A stretch of DNA of 64,000 nt from Acidovorax sp. sic0104 (GTDB lineage Bacteria; Pseudomonadota; Gammaproteobacteria; Burkholderiales; Burkholderiaceae_C), in contig NZ_JAHUWH010000018.1 of the NCBI RefSeq assembly GCF_019219095.1, positions 1-64,000 on the forward strand, in the 5' to 3' direction. Positions 1 through 8,082 of this stretch are shown here, piece by piece. Made by a program: the position numbers and the translations under genes. Position 1 is the stretch's first letter. Every line of letters begins with the position of its first letter. Under the pieces are notes generated by a model, which did not search any database, was not told the origin of the DNA, and was given only the letters and a program-made list of their open reading frames with translations.

Positions 1-72
1 CACTTGTTCAACAACGGCCAGTTTGAAGGCCATCGTGTAGTCACGCTGCGTTCTCTTGATGCCTGTATCCAT
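1..72 (-). CDS. IS3-family transposase OrfA, N-terminal fragment (runs off window)
   Basis: The reverse strand reads an ATG at 72 followed by 24 sense codons to the window edge. The encoded start (KRTQRDYTMAFKLAVVEQV) matches the opening helix of IS3-type OrfA proteins, which carry a helix-turn-helix that binds the element's ends. A GGAAG ribosome-binding site lies just before the ATG. A TGACCC stretch on the reverse strand near 120-128 could be the element's terminal repeat, but the other end lies outside the window. Only the first 24 residues are visible, so the family call rests on a short match. Confidence 0.6.
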   Translation of the reverse strand, partial: MDTGIKRTQRDYTMAFKLAVVEQV

Positions 73-131
73 GGCGTTTCTTCCTTTCGAGCATGGAAAG
101 GTGTCAACGCTGGGCAGGACGGGTCAACGTC

Positions 132-165
132 AAAAAAAAGGCCTCCGCGCAGGAAGCCTTTCTTT
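132..165 (-). terminator. Rho-independent terminator after the Liv-type binding protein
   Basis: AAAGGC (137-142) pairs with GCCTTT (156-161) and TCC pairs with GGA inside, closing a five-base loop. Eight A residues at 132-139 give a U-run for reverse-strand transcripts, and the T-rich right flank could serve forward transcripts. It sits about 50 bp past the stop codon of the binding-protein gene and also insulates it from the transposase. Confidence 0.7.
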
Positions 166-213
166 CCTGGCTCGGCACTATGTGCCGCGCCAAAAGGAAG
201 TCGCTCTGGAGAA

Positions 214-1341
214 TTACAGAGGCGTCTTCTTGCCATCCTTGTAGTTGTACAAAGTGATGGCGGGGTTCTTCATTTCGCCGTTGGGTTCGAAGGCGATCGT
301 GGAAGTCACGCCCTTGAAGTTGGACTTGAGCAGCTCGGGGGTGTAGACCTTGGGGTCCACCGAGTTGGCGCGCTTCATGGCATCCACAATCAGGTACGTA
401 GCGTCATAGGTGTAGGGGCTGTACACCTGGAACTGGTTGGGGTACTTGGCATCGTACTTGGCCTTCCAGGCCGTACCGCCAGGCATCTTGGCCAGCGAAG
501 AGCCGCCTTCAGCGCAGATCACGTTGGCCAGGGTCTTGGCACCGGCAGCCAGCTTGGCGATTTCAGACGTGCAGACGCCGTCACCGCCGAAGTACTTCAC
601 ATTGCCCATGCCCAGCTGTTCCAGCTGGCGCAGCATGGGGCCGGCTTGTGGGTCCATGCCGCCGAAGAAGATGGCGTCGGGGTTCTTGGCCTTGATGGCG
701 GTCAGGATCGCCATGAAGTCGGTGGCCTTGTCGGTCGTGAACTGCTCGTCAACCACCTTCATGCCCTTGGCGGCTGCAGTCTTCTTGAACACGTCTGCCA
801 CGCCCTGGCCGTAAGCGGTACGGTCATCGATGATGGCGACGGTCTTGAGCTTCAGGGTGTCCACGGCATAGAACGCCAGGCCAGCGCCCAGGGCGTTGTC
901 GTTGGCGATGATACGGAACGTGGTCTTGTAGCCGGGCTTGGTCAGGTTGGGGTTGGTGGCGGCGCCGGTCACGTGCGGGATACCGCAGTCGTTGTAAACC
1001 TTGGAAGCGGGGATGGTGGTACCGGAGTTGAGGTGGCCCACAACGCCTGCAACCTTGGAGTCGCACAGCTTTTGTGCGGCGGCCGTGCCCTGCTTTGGAT
1101 CAGCAGCGTCGTCTTCGGCTTGCAGCTCGAACTTGATCTTCTTGCCACCGATGGTGATGCCTTGAGTGTTCAGCTCTTCAATGGCCATGCGGGCGCCATT
1201 TTCGTTGTCCTTGCCGTAGTGGGCTTGGGCGCCGGAAACCGGAGCCACGTGGCCGATCTTGACCACCTGCTCTTGTGCAGAGGCCACACCAGCTGCAGCT
1301 GCGATAGCAGCAACCACGGTCAGTTTCAACTTCAATTGCAT
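214..1341 (-). CDS. Liv-type (branched-chain amino acid) ABC transporter substrate-binding protein
   Basis: The product is 375 aa and periplasmic. It captures a small ligand, in this family usually a branched-chain or other aliphatic amino acid, and delivers it to an ABC permease encoded elsewhere. Residues 1-23 are a classic signal peptide ending ASA. The mature part starts VKIGHVAPVSGAQAHYG, the entry to the type-1 periplasmic-binding fold, and later holds the DDRTAYGQG segment. The start at 1341 is preferred over an upstream in-frame codon because GGAG precedes it by about seven bases and the signal peptide then begins correctly. No permease or ATPase is adjacent, so this is an orphan receptor whose ligand cannot be read from sequence. 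Confidence 0.85.
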   Translation of the reverse strand: MQLKLKLTVVAAIAAAAGVASAQEQVVKIGHVAPVSGAQAHYGKDNENGARMAIEELNTQGITIGGKKIKFELQAEDDAADPKQGTAAAQKLCDSKVAGVVGHLNSGTTIPASKVYNDCGIPHVTGAATNPNLTKPGYKTTFRIIANDNALGAGLAFYAVDTLKLKTVAIIDDRTAYGQGVADVFKKTAAAKGMKVVDEQFTTDKATDFMAILTAIKAKNPDAIFFGGMDPQAGPMLRQLEQLGMGNVKYFGGDGVCTSEIAKLAAGAKTLANVICAEGGSSLAKMPGGTAWKAKYDAKYPNQFQVYSPYTYDATYLIVDAMKRANSVDPKVYTPELLKSNFKGVTSTIAFEPNGEMKNPAITLYNYKDGKKTPL

Positions 1342-1472
1342 ATCAATCTCCAGTAAAGATAAACGCTGAGAATGGTTCTTGTGTCTCAACGCAGGGGAAC
1401 ATATCGCAATTTACGGGCCAGATCATTAGGGAACACGATTAAATGCGAGGGAAACCACAGGGGAATACCCTG

Positions 1473-2219
1473 TTAACCCTTTCGCATCGGCGGCGTCCCG
1501 CTCGCCAGTTCGTCGGCCACGGCTTCGTAGACCGCGTGCCGCACCACCGACTCGATCTCTTCGCGCAAACGCGGTAGCACCGATCTTGTCTGTTCCTGCA
1601 CCACCGTGGCGATCGCTTCGCGCAATCGTTGATCCAGCACAACGTCCACGCGCTGCATGACGCGGTGCACCATGTATTCCTCGAATCCATCGGGGACCGA
1701 CGCAGTGCGTGTTGCAGTCGGCGCAGGCGCGGGGGACACCGGTGCACTGTGCAATGCCGCAGCAGGTGCGGGTCCGGCGATGGTTGCAGCAGCAGCAGTT
1801 GGGGCGACGACGGCCGGCGCGGCGCGCAGGCTTGGATCGACACGAGCTGCCGACGGCGGAGCACTCGAAGCCGGGCTTGCGCTTGCGGCCGGCGCGAGCC
1901 CCGCACCCGCCGCCACGCTGGCTCCCGCCCTGATCTCCGCTTGACCTCCCGACGGGATGGCCGTTGTTGCAGCGGGGCGGTGCGCCATCACCGCCGGTGG
2001 CTGCGCGCTCGGCAGTGGCGGGCGCGCGGCAGACACCTGAACCGCCGACGTTGCGGTACCCGCCACCGGCCGCACGATGGGCGGCAGTTGCGACGGCGAC
2101 ATCACCGTGGTGCGACCTGGTGCAGCCGACGCTCCTGAAGAAGGCGCAGGGTCAGTTGTTTGCACCACTTCGGTGAGCGTAGGGACGAAGCGCGGCGGGG
2201 TGCGGGGAGGTTGCGCCAT
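1473..2219 (-). CDS. Conserved hypothetical, Pro/Ala-rich with charged C-terminal domain (possibly DUF2486)
   Basis: The product is 248 aa and its function is not recognised. Residues 1-30 contain FVPTLTEVV, which resembles the start of the Burkholderiales DUF2486 family. Residues about 30-165 are a low-complexity Pro/Ala/Ser linker. The last 80 residues are a charged helical domain (FEEYMVHRVMQRVDVVLDQ onward) that looks like an oligomerising or docking helix. Its ATG overlaps the holC stop in TGATG, so it is translationally coupled to the clamp-loader chi subunit. The family name is tentative; the coupling to holC is direct observation. Confidence 0.6.
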   Translation of the reverse strand: MAQPPRTPPRFVPTLTEVVQTTDPAPSSGASAAPGRTTVMSPSQLPPIVRPVAGTATSAVQVSAARPPLPSAQPPAVMAHRPAATTAIPSGGQAEIRAGASVAAGAGLAPAASASPASSAPPSAARVDPSLRAAPAVVAPTAAAATIAGPAPAAALHSAPVSPAPAPTATRTASVPDGFEEYMVHRVMQRVDVVLDQRLREAIATVVQEQTRSVLPRLREEIESVVRHAVYEAVADELASGTPPMRKG

Positions 2220-2653
2220 CAGCCTGCCTTCAACACCAGGTCGTGGCGGGTGATGGCATAGCCGCGCGACGCATAGTGCTTCCAGCGCGCACGCGCCTTC
2301 GCCCGATCGGACTCATCCTGCGCGCTCACCACTTCAACGAGCTTGTCGAACCGGCCAAAGCCTTCCGGCACGTCGGCATGCAGGTTCAACAGGACCTCAT
2401 GTTGTGGCGCGGAACGGGAATCGGCAGCAAGCAGCACCGGAGACGCGTGAACAAGCTCTTCGTCCGCGTCATCCCGGCAATGCGCCACGAAGTCTTGCGC
2501 AGCCAGGGTCCACAGCATGCGGTCGAGCGTGACCAGCGTTTCTGCGGGCGCAGAGATCACCAGTCTGGCGCCGCTGCGCTGCACCTTGCGTGCAAAGCGG
2601 CATGCATAAGCCAGTCTGTCCGGCGCGTTGAAATGAAAGGCTATTTCGGTCAT
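2219..2653 (-). CDS. holC: DNA polymerase III subunit chi
   Basis: The product is 144 aa. Chi links the clamp-loader (with psi) to single-stranded DNA-binding protein at the replication fork. The protein begins MTEIAFHFNAPDRLAYACRF, the standard chi opening, and has the expected length. An in-frame TTG at 2671 would add six residues, but the ATG at 2653 gives the canonical N-terminus. It lies 23 bp after pepA, the same order as pepA-holC in E. coli, and its stop overlaps the next gene. The paired psi gene (holD) is not visible here. Confidence 0.88.
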   Translation of the reverse strand: MTEIAFHFNAPDRLAYACRFARKVQRSGARLVISAPAETLVTLDRMLWTLAAQDFVAHCRDDADEELVHASPVLLAADSRSAPQHEVLLNLHADVPEGFGRFDKLVEVVSAQDESDRAKARARWKHYASRGYAITRHDLVLKAG

Positions 2654-2676
2654 CAAATTGCAGTCGGCCAAATGCC

Positions 2677-4254
2677 TCAGGCTGCGCCGGACTTTGGAGC
2701 GCGCACGGCCGGTGCGGCCTTGCCAGTCCTGGCACGCAATGGAGAGAGCGAAGGCGAGCCAACGGCAGTCGCCGGTCGGTCGGCCTTGGGCAGCTTGGGG
2801 GCCTTAGGCGCTTTCGCCTGCGACTGTTTGAGCAGGTACTGCACCAACAACCCGACGGGGCGACCGGTCGAGCCTTTGGCGGCGCCACCCTTCCAGGCCG
2901 TGCCGGCAATGTCCAGGTGCGCCCAGGGCAGCTCGCCCACGTACTTCTGCAAGAACTTGGCCGCGGTGATCGAGCCGCCGGCGCGACCAGCCACGTTGCC
3001 CATGTCCGCAAAATTGCTCTTGAGGCCGTCCGCGTAGTCATCGTCCAGGGGCATGCGCCAGCAAGGGTCCTGAGCGGATTCGCCGGCTTCCTGCAGCGCC
3101 GCGGCCAGTGCATCGTTGTTGGCGAACAGGCCGCTGCGCACGCCGCCCAATGCAATAACGCAGGCCCCTGTCAGGGTGGCGATATCCACCACGGCGGCGG
3201 GCTTGAAGCGGGCGGCATATGTCAGCGCGTCGCACAGCACCAGGCGCCCTTCGGCGTCGGTATTGAGAATCTCGATGGTCTGGCCGCTCATGCTGGTGAC
3301 GACGTCGCCGGGCTTGACCGCGCGGCCGTCGGGCATGTTCTCGCAGGCGGGCACCAGACCCACGACATTGATCTCGGGCTGCATCTCGCCCAGCGCGCGA
3401 AACACGCCCAGCACGCTGGCGGCACCGCACATGTCGAACTTCATCTCATCCATCTCAGGGGCCGGCTTGATGGAGATTCCGCCCGTATCGAACGTGATGC
3501 CCTTGCCCACCAGCACCACCGGAGCCTTGTCCTTGGCCGCGCCGTTGTAGCGCAATTCGATGAAGCGCAGTGGCTCTTCGGACCCGCGGGCCACCGCGAG
3601 GAAGGCACCCATCCCCATGCGGGCCACTTCGGCCGGCCCATGCACCTTGCACTGGATTCGCGGCAGCTTGGCCAAGCCCTTGGCGGCGTCTGCCAGCAAG
3701 GTGGGCGTGGCGTGGTTGGCGGGGCGATTGCCCCATTCGCGCGCGAACTCGATGCCGGCCACCAGTGCCACTGCGGTATCGAAAGCTTCGCGCACATCGG
3801 GTGCGCTGTGCACGCCCACCACGCAGCGGCTCAGGCTGCGCGCTTCCGCCTTGGACTTGGTGGTGGTGTAGACATAGCTGGCCTCCGCCACCGCCTGCAC
3901 CGCGGCGCTCACAGCATCGGCCTGCGCCTTGCCTGCAAAACACACCACGACGCGCTTGGTCTGCGGCGCCTTGATCGCGCCCGCTACGGCCAGCAGCGCC
4001 TGGCGCACTGCGCGGGCCGCTCCGTCGCCAGCGCCCACCAGCGCGACCCGGCGCGCCGCGGCGCCACCAGGTTGGTACAGCTGCAAGCTCTTGCCCGCCT
4101 TGGTGGCCAGATCTCCATTCTTGAGCGCCTGCGCAGCCAGGGTGGACAGGGGGTCCTTCCCGGGCTTGAACCCCTCGGGTATCAGCGCGATCAGCAGATC
4201 GCATTTTTCCGACGCGGCCGCAGTGAGTTCAAGGGTCTTGAGATCAAAGTTCAT
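2677..4254 (-). CDS. pepA: Leucyl aminopeptidase
   Basis: The product is 525 aa, a cytosolic M17 dinuclear-zinc peptidase that removes N-terminal residues from peptides. Lys251 and Asp256 in KGITFDTGG and the signature NTDAEGRL (331-338, with Asp333 and Glu335) are the metal and catalytic residues. The family core ends near residue 475. The remaining 50 residues form an unusual Ala/Pro/Lys/Arg-rich tail that begins after LLVQYLL. The gene is first in a pepA-holC-orf operon and diverges from lptF with only 45 bp between the two start codons, so both promoters must be packed there. Confidence 0.95.
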   Translation of the reverse strand: MNFDLKTLELTAAASEKCDLLIALIPEGFKPGKDPLSTLAAQALKNGDLATKAGKSLQLYQPGGAAARRVALVGAGDGAARAVRQALLAVAGAIKAPQTKRVVVCFAGKAQADAVSAAVQAVAEASYVYTTTKSKAEARSLSRCVVGVHSAPDVREAFDTAVALVAGIEFAREWGNRPANHATPTLLADAAKGLAKLPRIQCKVHGPAEVARMGMGAFLAVARGSEEPLRFIELRYNGAAKDKAPVVLVGKGITFDTGGISIKPAPEMDEMKFDMCGAASVLGVFRALGEMQPEINVVGLVPACENMPDGRAVKPGDVVTSMSGQTIEILNTDAEGRLVLCDALTYAARFKPAAVVDIATLTGACVIALGGVRSGLFANNDALAAALQEAGESAQDPCWRMPLDDDYADGLKSNFADMGNVAGRAGGSITAAKFLQKYVGELPWAHLDIAGTAWKGGAAKGSTGRPVGLLVQYLLKQSQAKAPKAPKLPKADRPATAVGSPSLSPLRARTGKAAPAVRAPKSGAA

Positions 4255-4299
4255 AATCGATGTTTTCCTTTTTCAGCGTGCTGTACAGGCTCTGAGCCA

Positions 4300-5406
4300 A
4301 TGTTATTCGATTCATCCATCCGCAAGGAGCTGGCGCGCAGCTTCGGTGCGACGCTCGTCGTGCTGGTGACCGTGGTCATGACCATGATGCTCATTCGCAC
4401 CCTGGGGCAGGCATCGCGGGGCAGCGTCAGTCCGTCCGATGTGATGCTGGTCATGGGCTTCACCGTTCTGGGACAGTTGCCCACCATCCTGAGTCTGAGC
4501 CTGTTCATTGCCGTCGTCGGCACGCTCTCGCGCATGTACCGTGACAGCGAGATGGTCATCTGGTTTGCCAGCGGCCGCGGCCTCATCAGCCTGCTCAGGC
4601 CGCTGGTGCGGTTCGCCTGGCCCGTCATGGTGGTGATCGCCGTGCTGTCCCTCCTGGTCTGGCCCTGGGCCAACTCGCAGATCCAGGAATTGAAGACCCG
4701 CTACGAGCAGCGCAGCGACATCGACCGCATCGCCCCGGGTGAATTCCAGGAATCTTCCAACGGCAGCCGCGTCTTCTTCATCGACAAGGAAAGCGCGGAC
4801 ACCCAAACCGGCAACAACATCTTCATCGCCGCCACCGACAACCAGCGGGAGTCGGTCACCTCGGCGCGCAGCGCCCGGCTGGAGACACAGAACGGTGAGC
4901 GCATGGCGCTGCTGACCGACGGCCAGCGGCTGGAGACGACGCGCGACAAGCCGGGCATGAAGGTGAGCGAATTCTCCGAATACGGGACGCGCATCGGCTC
5001 GGCCCCACCGGGGTCCGCCGAAGAGCTGTCTGTCAAGACCCGCGCCACGCATGAACTGGTGATGAAGCCGCTGCCCGCCTACCAAGCCGAACTGGGCTGG
5101 CGCATCGGCCTGGCGCTGGCCGCCCTGAACTTCGTGGTGCTGGGCCTGGCCGTGGCCAGCGTCAACCCGCGCGCGGCGCGCAGCACCAGCCTGGTGTTCG
5201 CGCTGTTCGCCTTCATCGTTTACTACAACCTCATGACCCTGGGGCAAAGCTGGGTCGGGGCTGGCAGGCTGGGCCTGGTCAGCTTCATGGTGCTGCTGCA
5301 TGGCGGCATGCTGCTGATGTCGCTGCTGGTGCTGGCCGCACGCCACAACCAGTGGACCATCCGCCGACTGTGGCAGGCCAGCCCACCGCCCGGGAGCGCT
5401 GCATGA
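4300..5406 (+). CDS. lptF: LPS export ABC transporter permease LptF
   Basis: The product is 368 aa, an inner-membrane subunit that with LptG and LptB extracts lipopolysaccharide and feeds the LptC-A-D bridge. The pattern is typical: three membrane segments in residues about 15-120, a periplasmic beta-jellyroll domain about 125-265, and three more membrane segments from about 270. The ATG at 4300 gives the expected start MLFDSSIRKELARSF. Longer open reading upstream runs through pepA on the other strand and is not coding. The stop overlaps the lptG start as ATGA. Confidence 0.95.
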   Translation: MLFDSSIRKELARSFGATLVVLVTVVMTMMLIRTLGQASRGSVSPSDVMLVMGFTVLGQLPTILSLSLFIAVVGTLSRMYRDSEMVIWFASGRGLISLLRPLVRFAWPVMVVIAVLSLLVWPWANSQIQELKTRYEQRSDIDRIAPGEFQESSNGSRVFFIDKESADTQTGNNIFIAATDNQRESVTSARSARLETQNGERMALLTDGQRLETTRDKPGMKVSEFSEYGTRIGSAPPGSAEELSVKTRATHELVMKPLPAYQAELGWRIGLALAALNFVVLGLAVASVNPRAARSTSLVFALFAFIVYYNLMTLGQSWVGAGRLGLVSFMVLLHGGMLLMSLLVLAARHNQWTIRRLWQASPPPGSAA

Positions 5407-6509
5407 AAACCATTCGCCGACTCATCCATCGCGAGGCCCTGCTGGCCGTCACCTTCGTGACCGCGGGCTTCCTTGCGTTGTTCTTCTTCTTTGACCTGGT
5501 GGACGAACTGCGCTGGGTGGGCCGCACGGGTGCCGAGGGCTACCAGCTCTCTCACGCGTTCCTGTTCGTGGTGCTGAGCATTCCCAGCCATCTGTACGAA
5601 CTGCTGCCCATCACGGTGCTCATCGGCACCATCTTCGTGATGGCACGGCTGGCGCAAAGCTCCGAATTCACCATCATGCGCACCAGCGGCATGGGGCCCT
5701 GGCGGGCGCTGCGCACCTTGCTGACCCTGGGCGGCGTGTTCGTGCTGTTCACTTTCGCGGTGGGCGACTACATTGCACCGCTGACCGACCGTGCGGCGCA
5801 GCTGGTGAAGGTACGCTACCTCGGCCGACTGACCACGGGCGCCACGGGTGCCTGGCTCAAGGAGCGCCAGGAAGACCACTCCTTCGCGGTCAACGTGCGC
5901 GCCATCACTCCCAACGGCGGCATGCTGGACGTGCGGATCTTCGAGTTCGACGCCAAGGGGCGCCTCGCGTCGCAGACGCGCGCAGCATCGGGCCAGTTCG
6001 GCACCGACGGGGCCTGGAGACTCGAGCAAGTGCAGCGCAGCAAGTTCGAGCAGCGGGGCACCAATGAAGCGCGCGTCGAGCACCTGGACGCTCCCGCGCT
6101 CGAATGGCCCACCCGCATCAGCGCAGACATGGTGGCTGCATCGCTTCTCAAGCCCGACCGCATGGCCACCATCGACCTGTTCCAGTACATCCGCCACCTG
6201 GACGCCAATGGGCAGTCCGCCCAGCGCTACGAAATCGAGTTCTGGCGCAAGGTGTTCTACCCCCTGTCGTGCCTGGTGATGGTGGTGCTTGCGCTGCCCT
6301 TTGCCTACCTGCACTTCCGCTCGGGCGGCATTGCGGGCTATGTGTTCGGAGGCGTGATGGCGGGCATCAGCTTCTTCCTGCTCAACAACGTGTTCGGCTA
6401 CGCGGGCAACCTGCAAAACTGGTCGCCGTGGTTGACGGCCGCCGCGCCCGGGCTGATCTACTCCGTGCTGTCCCTGGCCGCGTTCGGCTGGCTGGTGCTC
6501 AGGCGCTAG
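5403..6509 (+). CDS. lptG: LPS export ABC transporter permease LptG
   Basis: The product is 368 aa and partners LptF in the LptB2FG transporter. It starts MKTIRRLIHREALL, has membrane segments near residues 15-35, 60-80 and 100-120, a periplasmic domain in the middle, and three C-terminal membrane segments beginning near FWRKVFYPLSCLVMVVLALP. The ATG lies inside the lptF stop (4-bp overlap), so the two are translationally coupled. The ATPase lptB is not in this window, which is normal. Confidence 0.95.
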   Translation: MKTIRRLIHREALLAVTFVTAGFLALFFFFDLVDELRWVGRTGAEGYQLSHAFLFVVLSIPSHLYELLPITVLIGTIFVMARLAQSSEFTIMRTSGMGPWRALRTLLTLGGVFVLFTFAVGDYIAPLTDRAAQLVKVRYLGRLTTGATGAWLKERQEDHSFAVNVRAITPNGGMLDVRIFEFDAKGRLASQTRAASGQFGTDGAWRLEQVQRSKFEQRGTNEARVEHLDAPALEWPTRISADMVAASLLKPDRMATIDLFQYIRHLDANGQSAQRYEIEFWRKVFYPLSCLVMVVLALPFAYLHFRSGGIAGYVFGGVMAGISFFLLNNVFGYAGNLQNWSPWLTAAAPGLIYSVLSLAAFGWLVLRR

Positions 6510-6538
6510 TGGGCCATGCTGCGACAAGCCACCCTGCC

Positions 6539-6916
6539 ATGAGCCTCAGCGCCATCATCCTGTTCTCCCACGGATCACGCGACCCCCTGTGGCGCGCGCC
6601 CATGGAAGCGGTCGCCACCCGCATCGCGGCCGCCCACCCCGAGCGGCCCGTGGCCTGCGCCTACCTGGAGCTGTGCACACCGGGCCTCGCCGAGGCCGCT
6701 GCCCAGCTGGTGGCGCAGGGCGCCACAGAGGTCACCGTGGTACCTATGTTCCTCGGCACCGGAAAACATGCTCGGGAAGACCTTCCGGTGCTGGTGCAGG
6801 CTCTGCGCGGCGCCCACCCTGCCACGCGGTTCCATGTACAGCAGGCCATCGGCGAAGATCCGCGTATGACTGCGCTGATGGCAGACATCGCCTGCGAGAG
6901 CCGGGCCTCGCGATAA
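6539..6916 (+). CDS. Short CbiX/SirB-type sirohydrochlorin chelatase
   Basis: The product is 125 aa, the half-length form of the class II chelatases that insert Fe or Co into sirohydrochlorin. His11 in FSHGSRDP and His77 in GTGKHAREDLP are the metal-handling histidines of the family. Homodimerisation is expected for this short form. It follows lptG by 29 bp and precedes a CysB regulator by 71 bp. That context favours iron insertion for sirohaem (sulfite reductase) over cobalt insertion, but the sequence alone does not decide the metal. Confidence 0.85.
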   Translation: MSLSAIILFSHGSRDPLWRAPMEAVATRIAAAHPERPVACAYLELCTPGLAEAAAQLVAQGATEVTVVPMFLGTGKHAREDLPVLVQALRGAHPATRFHVQQAIGEDPRMTALMADIACESRASR

Positions 6917-6947
6917 ATCCCGCCCGGTTGTCTGATTTCTTTAGATG

Positions 6948-6968
6948 GTTGCAGCATAATGATGCAAC
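6948..6968. promoter_or_regulatory. 21-bp near-perfect palindrome before cysB
   Basis: GTTGCAGCAT (6948-6957) and ATGATGCAAC (6959-6968) are inverted copies around one central A, with a single mismatch. The element ends 19 bp before the cysB ATG and contains a CATAAT that could act as a -10 box. Its position suggests an operator that blocks or modulates cysB transcription, possibly autoregulatory. No matching -35 was convincing. Confidence 0.45.
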
Positions 6969-6987
6969 TCTTTAGGCGATATCAGAT

Positions 6988-7929
6988 ATGAATCTGCACC
7001 AATTCCGTTTTGTGCAAGAGGCCGCGCGCCGCAACCTCAACCTCACCGAGGCGGCCAAGGCCCTGCACACATCCCAGCCCGGCGTCTCCAAGGCCATCAT
7101 CGAGCTGGAAGAGGAACTGGGCGTGGACATCTTCGCGCGCCATGGCAAGCGCCTCAAGCGCATTACCGAACCCGGCCAGCATGTGCTCAAGAGCATCGAG
7201 GTCATCATGCGAGAAGTGGGCAACCTCAAGCGCATCGGCGAACAGTTCAGCGCGCAAGACAGCGGCACCCTCAGCATCGCTACCACCCACACCCAGGCCC
7301 GCTACGTGCTGCCGGTGCCGGTGGCCCGCCTGCGCGAGGCCTACCCCAAGGTCAACGTGAGCCTGCACCAGGCCACTCCGCACGAAGTGGCCCGCATGAT
7401 CATCGACGAGGTGGCCGAGATCGGCATGGCCACCGAATCCCTGGCGGACTACCCCGAACTCGTCACCCTGCCCTGCTACGAATGGCAGCACGTGCTGGTG
7501 GTGCCCAACGACCACCCTCTGGCGCAAAAAGAACGCATCGGTCTGGACGACCTCGCGCACGAAGCGCTGATCACCTACCACCCCTCGTTCACCGGGCGCG
7601 GCAAGATCGACCACGCCTTTGCGGCGCGCAAGCTCACGCCCCGCATCGTGCTCGAAGCCATCGACTCGGACGTGATCAAGACCTATGTGCGCCTGGGCCT
7701 GGGCATCGGCATCGTGGCCGAGATGGCCATGCGCGACGACCCGGTGGGCGACCTGGCCGTGCGCCCCGTAGGCCACCTGTTCGGCCAGAGCGTGGCCCGC
7801 GTGGCCTTCAAGCGCGGCGCCTACCTGCGCAACTTTGTCTACAAGTTTGCCGAGCTGCTCAGCGACCGCCTGAGCCGCGAGCTGATTGCCCGCGCGATGA
7901 CGGGCCATGTCAACGACTACGAACTTTGA
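6988..7929 (+). CDS. cysB: CysB-family LysR-type regulator of sulfur assimilation
   Basis: The product is 313 aa. It begins MNLHQFRFVQEAARRNLNLTE, the CysB/Cbl opening, with the winged helix-turn-helix in residues about 5-65 (AAKALHTSQPGVSKAI is the recognition region). The C-terminal effector domain spans about 90-290. CysB proteins activate sulfate uptake and cysteine synthesis genes and sense N-acetylserine; Cbl and similar paralogues handle alkanesulfonates. The preceding chelatase gene fits a sirohaem link. Telling CysB from Cbl is not possible from sequence alone. Confidence 0.85.
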   Translation: MNLHQFRFVQEAARRNLNLTEAAKALHTSQPGVSKAIIELEEELGVDIFARHGKRLKRITEPGQHVLKSIEVIMREVGNLKRIGEQFSAQDSGTLSIATTHTQARYVLPVPVARLREAYPKVNVSLHQATPHEVARMIIDEVAEIGMATESLADYPELVTLPCYEWQHVLVVPNDHPLAQKERIGLDDLAHEALITYHPSFTGRGKIDHAFAARKLTPRIVLEAIDSDVIKTYVRLGLGIGIVAEMAMRDDPVGDLAVRPVGHLFGQSVARVAFKRGAYLRNFVYKFAELLSDRLSRELIARAMTGHVNDYEL

Positions 7930-8065
7930 AACACCCCCTGAGCCACTTCGCGACTTCCCCCTCCAGGGGGACGCCGCCGGTGGCCTGGCAAAGCCAGTTC
8001 CACGGCGTCCGCTGGCTTGGCCTGCTCCGCGGCCCTCGGGCCGACAAACGCCGCGCTGATTTTCC
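7930..8065 (+). repeat. Stop-adjacent dispersed repeat, family B, copy 1
   Basis: It begins directly after the cysB stop codon: CCCCCTGAGCCACTTCGCG, then a CCCCCTCCAGGGGG hairpin, then GGTGGCCTGGCAAAGCCAG. The same order of blocks recurs after yebC, maf and rlmB. The internal palindromes could terminate or protect the 3' end of the cysB transcript. Confidence 0.7.
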
Positions 8066-8082
8066 ATGATTGACACCACGCG

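Noticed and set aside
1473-2219. + strand frames across the Pro/Ala-rich gene
   Set aside because: They are Arg/Cys-rich shadows; the reverse frame is coupled to holC by TGATG and has a coherent C-terminal domain.
6948-6968. Intrinsic terminator between cbiX-like and cysB
   Set aside because: The palindrome has no loop suited to RNA hairpin termination and no T-run; an operator role fits better.
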